From Parietichytrium sp. I65-24A (Eukaryota; Sar; Bigyra; Thraustochytrida; Thraustochytriidae), in NCBI GenBank assembly GCA_012862575.1, contig BLSF01000051.1, positions 1 to 64,000 on the forward strand: a stretch of DNA of 64,000 nt. Direction: 5' to 3'. A program made the translations under genes and the position numbers. Below the pieces are notes generated by a model. That model searched no databases, was not told the DNA's origin, and saw nothing but the letters and a program-made list of their open reading frames with translations. Shown piece after piece: positions 63,201 to 64,000 of this stretch (position 1 is its first letter; every line of letters begins with the position of its first letter).

Positions 63201-64000
63201 CGCTGAATCCAGCTTTCTCAATATCGGACGGCGGCTTCAAGCTTGGCGGACCGGGACGCTGGACGGCGTACATGTGATGGACCATTTGGACATCCATCTT
63301 TGACATCTCTGAAGAGGCCAACAGTACGGCATCTTCGTCGTCTTCAAACATCAAATCGAGTCCATTAATCTGTGGCCAATGAAGGTTTGGCTCCGCGTCC
63401 AGATACAATCTCGCGTATTCTGCTACTGCGCGAAGAGACAGAATCACCTTGGGCATGTTTTGCAAATTATGTAGGTCATTCGAGTTGAATAAGAGCGAAT
63501 CTGGTATACTCATAGCGTCACTGCAAGCGCGGATGAATTTTGTGATATTCTCTTTCTCACAGAGTGGTATCATGAAGCTCTGGTCACCAGAAAAGTCTGC
63601 CTTGAAGGTGGATATGCAGCCTGGCATTAATATGTTTGCGATTCTGCAGAGCACTACGCCAGAGTGCAGGACTTCAAATAGCGTTGCGGTGTCTGTGGTA
63701 TCCTTGCGTTGCCCGTCTTCGCTTGTAAAGAGCGAACTGTCATCCAGCACCTGCTCAATCCACTTGCACGCTTCCATCTTCACTCGCAAGAATATCTTGC
63801 CTAAGTTCTCCAGATCCTCCTTTGAGTTGGCCCCTGGCTCGAAATCGTTCACGACGCCGTCCTCGGATTCATCCTCTGAAACATTCCTCGCAACGGGAGC
63901 CCGAGCCTGTGACTCCACGTACTCCACTTGCATCGCGCGGACTGCACCACTATCGCCATTTCGGGAGGCTAGCTGCGAGGCCGACTGCTCAATCTGCTTG
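60223..64000 (-). CDS. CH-SAM-actin fusion protein (5' partial)
   Basis: The frame is open to the right edge with no stop upstream, so the true start may lie outside; the first Met inside is at 63933 (1236 residues from there). Numbering from that Met: a calponin-homology domain at about 45-175 (ACKWIEQVL, FEVLHSGVVLCRIAN, DLHNLQNMPKVILSL); a linker; a SAM domain at about 333-392 (VESWLESINLDSYYEKF, LTEEDLDGVGI-type motif then KISNALRKL); and an actin-fold domain from about 507 to 950. The actin part has phosphate 1 ILDIGWNSIKCGFAF, an actin-like FETFKCPAVYF, phosphate 2 VVLDVGESRAT, and adenosine MVGGTASIPGIELRL. The C-terminal 280 residues are Ser/Arg-rich, then a helical block ending DDTVYAMAI. 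Actin-related proteins lack CH and SAM modules; the mix suggests an actin-binding scaffold at a membrane or basal body. Confidence 0.85.
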   Translation of the reverse strand, partial: KQIEQSASQLASRNGDSGAVRAMQVEYVESQARAPVARNVSEDESEDGVVNDFEPGANSKEDLENLGKIFLRVKMEACKWIEQVLDDSSLFTSEDGQRKDTTDTATLFEVLHSGVVLCRIANILMPGCISTFKADFSGDQSFMIPLCEKENITKFIRACSDAMSIPDSLLFNSNDLHNLQNMPKVILSLRAVAEYARLYLDAEPNLHWPQINGLDLMFEDDEDAVLLASSEMSKMDVQMVHHMYAVQRPGPPSLKPPSDIEKAGFSERKKRIQQNLVMSNVGKNSSMKSASSAHSNRSKHRYSTSPSALPSPDALISPISSAMAPHSGRSPLSYEGASVEPLSARTEDYMNLQSMTVESWLESINLDSYYEKFAEDGWDELQTVALMTEEDLDGVGITKKGHRRKISNALRKLRQAFPVSPGMAEDSMMGLNAESFQGSPTLGRGHGVMSPSRRYSIEKREIMNKDLSWSQCRAKTNFTLDLDDAKAIWTAYNDLKRNIAQEEILGHCSHDILRSIRHIMSSTEDLVTSLMPFDAPIILDIGWNSIKCGFAFSSRPIEVPSVVGKAQARNVHSFRSNRSFRSTASSESTETDVSRRSLAGGHTFSAGRGVWEKCQNSLNAGVLATTPDVSNFAVRRLLHKGIDSIKDPVLIEWEDMERLLQHIYRDILHTFPENHPVMIVEPAKGWGTAEREKLTSILFETFKCPAVYFTPAAPMVAHQLGKQSCVVLDVGESRATASVVYNSRVVRDSIIHSPVGGQQLTELMMQSLTNDGFEFKSVFEAQNPANFAPLRPYMEHEIAEELKKQVCILTDETEEKCVYSEALPAHLVDYLPRVTRGTKYINIGEARSRVPEALFSPEMIRRDQFYNGGSLQHIVKESLQHCTDIVGNAASESVVMVGGTASIPGIELRLQGELEELFSSMSRTAPKVSVLSDKTVPECPTEVFLNFCSPNAKEISTPNGAAHLAWLGAAKVVTNIEFQSRWIHREAYTTKGEKCLRESPVSDGLGPFPLHSPDTALYKANRTVAALSDVLHTLHDLSNGGSNGGSNEFSCSQPSGDHSTSRANGRKSPLKKGSSQRIRERSSSSRNLNRTRSSSQRDFQVDGDASTSDISTLTSSPIVTKRSGADIAPLSPLSPRSLKDRLQDLMTLLLSRGCPEKLANDVKLELYTKCGRRPPQRDIDTYEMLQFLSNSLLEKVAKYIDIPGMPGRSKVKTSGSVSREQFDLPSPPLVDSFKPDYADLHSGDEEDEDDDTVYAMAI

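Overview
The window looks like nuclear DNA of an intron-poor unicellular eukaryote. Evidence: eukaryote-only families (DNA polymerase alpha catalytic subunit with its N- and C-terminal domains, a GRASP Golgi protein, a DENN-domain protein, OLA1, calcyphosin-type EF-hands, SH3/CH/SAM/WW domains), spliceosomal GT-AG introns (all under 210 nt) in only three genes, AATAAA signals and TATA boxes, long microsatellite-rich intergenic DNA, and one gene per 3-4 kb without operons. A protein joining a CCDC81-type HU domain to three calcyphosin modules, both linked elsewhere to cilia or centrosomes, argues for a lineage with flagellated cells. A thraustochytrid/labyrinthulid-like stramenopile fits best; this is inference from gene style, not a phylogenetic result. 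I see no plastid, organellar or bacterial genes.

Layout. 1-4.0 kb: 3' part of a large Cys-rich, probably GPI-anchored surface protein. 4.2-14.1 kb: two divergent AMT ammonium transporter genes separated by 6.9 kb without a recognisable gene. 15.3-16.8 kb: OLA1 (three exons). 17.6-20.3 kb: SH3/coiled-coil/polyQ protein on the minus strand. 22.0-23.3 kb: GRASP. 24.0-28.1 kb: HU plus triple calcyphosin protein. 28.2-30.5 kb: P-loop/methyltransferase protein with a frameshift. 30.8-31.9 kb: type II membrane glycosyltransferase-like protein. 32.6-33.2 kb: WKF-domain protein. 35.5-38.0 kb: DENN protein with two WW domains. 39.4-44.2 kb: DNA polymerase alpha catalytic subunit. 44.9-46.2 kb: secreted Shewanella-like PPP phosphatase. 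47.8-49.6 kb: NAD-type glycerol-3-phosphate dehydrogenase with a membrane-anchor extension. 49.8-50.8 kb: HisA (three exons). 51.6-53.1 and 58.3-59.9 kb: two paralogous MATE transporters flanking an unrecognised two-exon nuclear-looking gene on the other strand. 60.2-64.0 kb: a CH-SAM-actin fusion running off the right edge.

The genes are a mixed housekeeping set (nitrogen uptake, histidine and glycerolipid precursor synthesis, replication, Golgi and endosomal traffic, cytoskeleton, efflux) and do not form one pathway. The most unusual items are the CH-SAM-actin fusion, the HU-calcyphosin fusion, a polymerase alpha C-terminus lacking the second (CysB) zinc site, the P-loop/methyltransferase fusion, and two intergenic stretches (near 21.3 and 53.5 kb) with unexpectedly dense inverted repeats.
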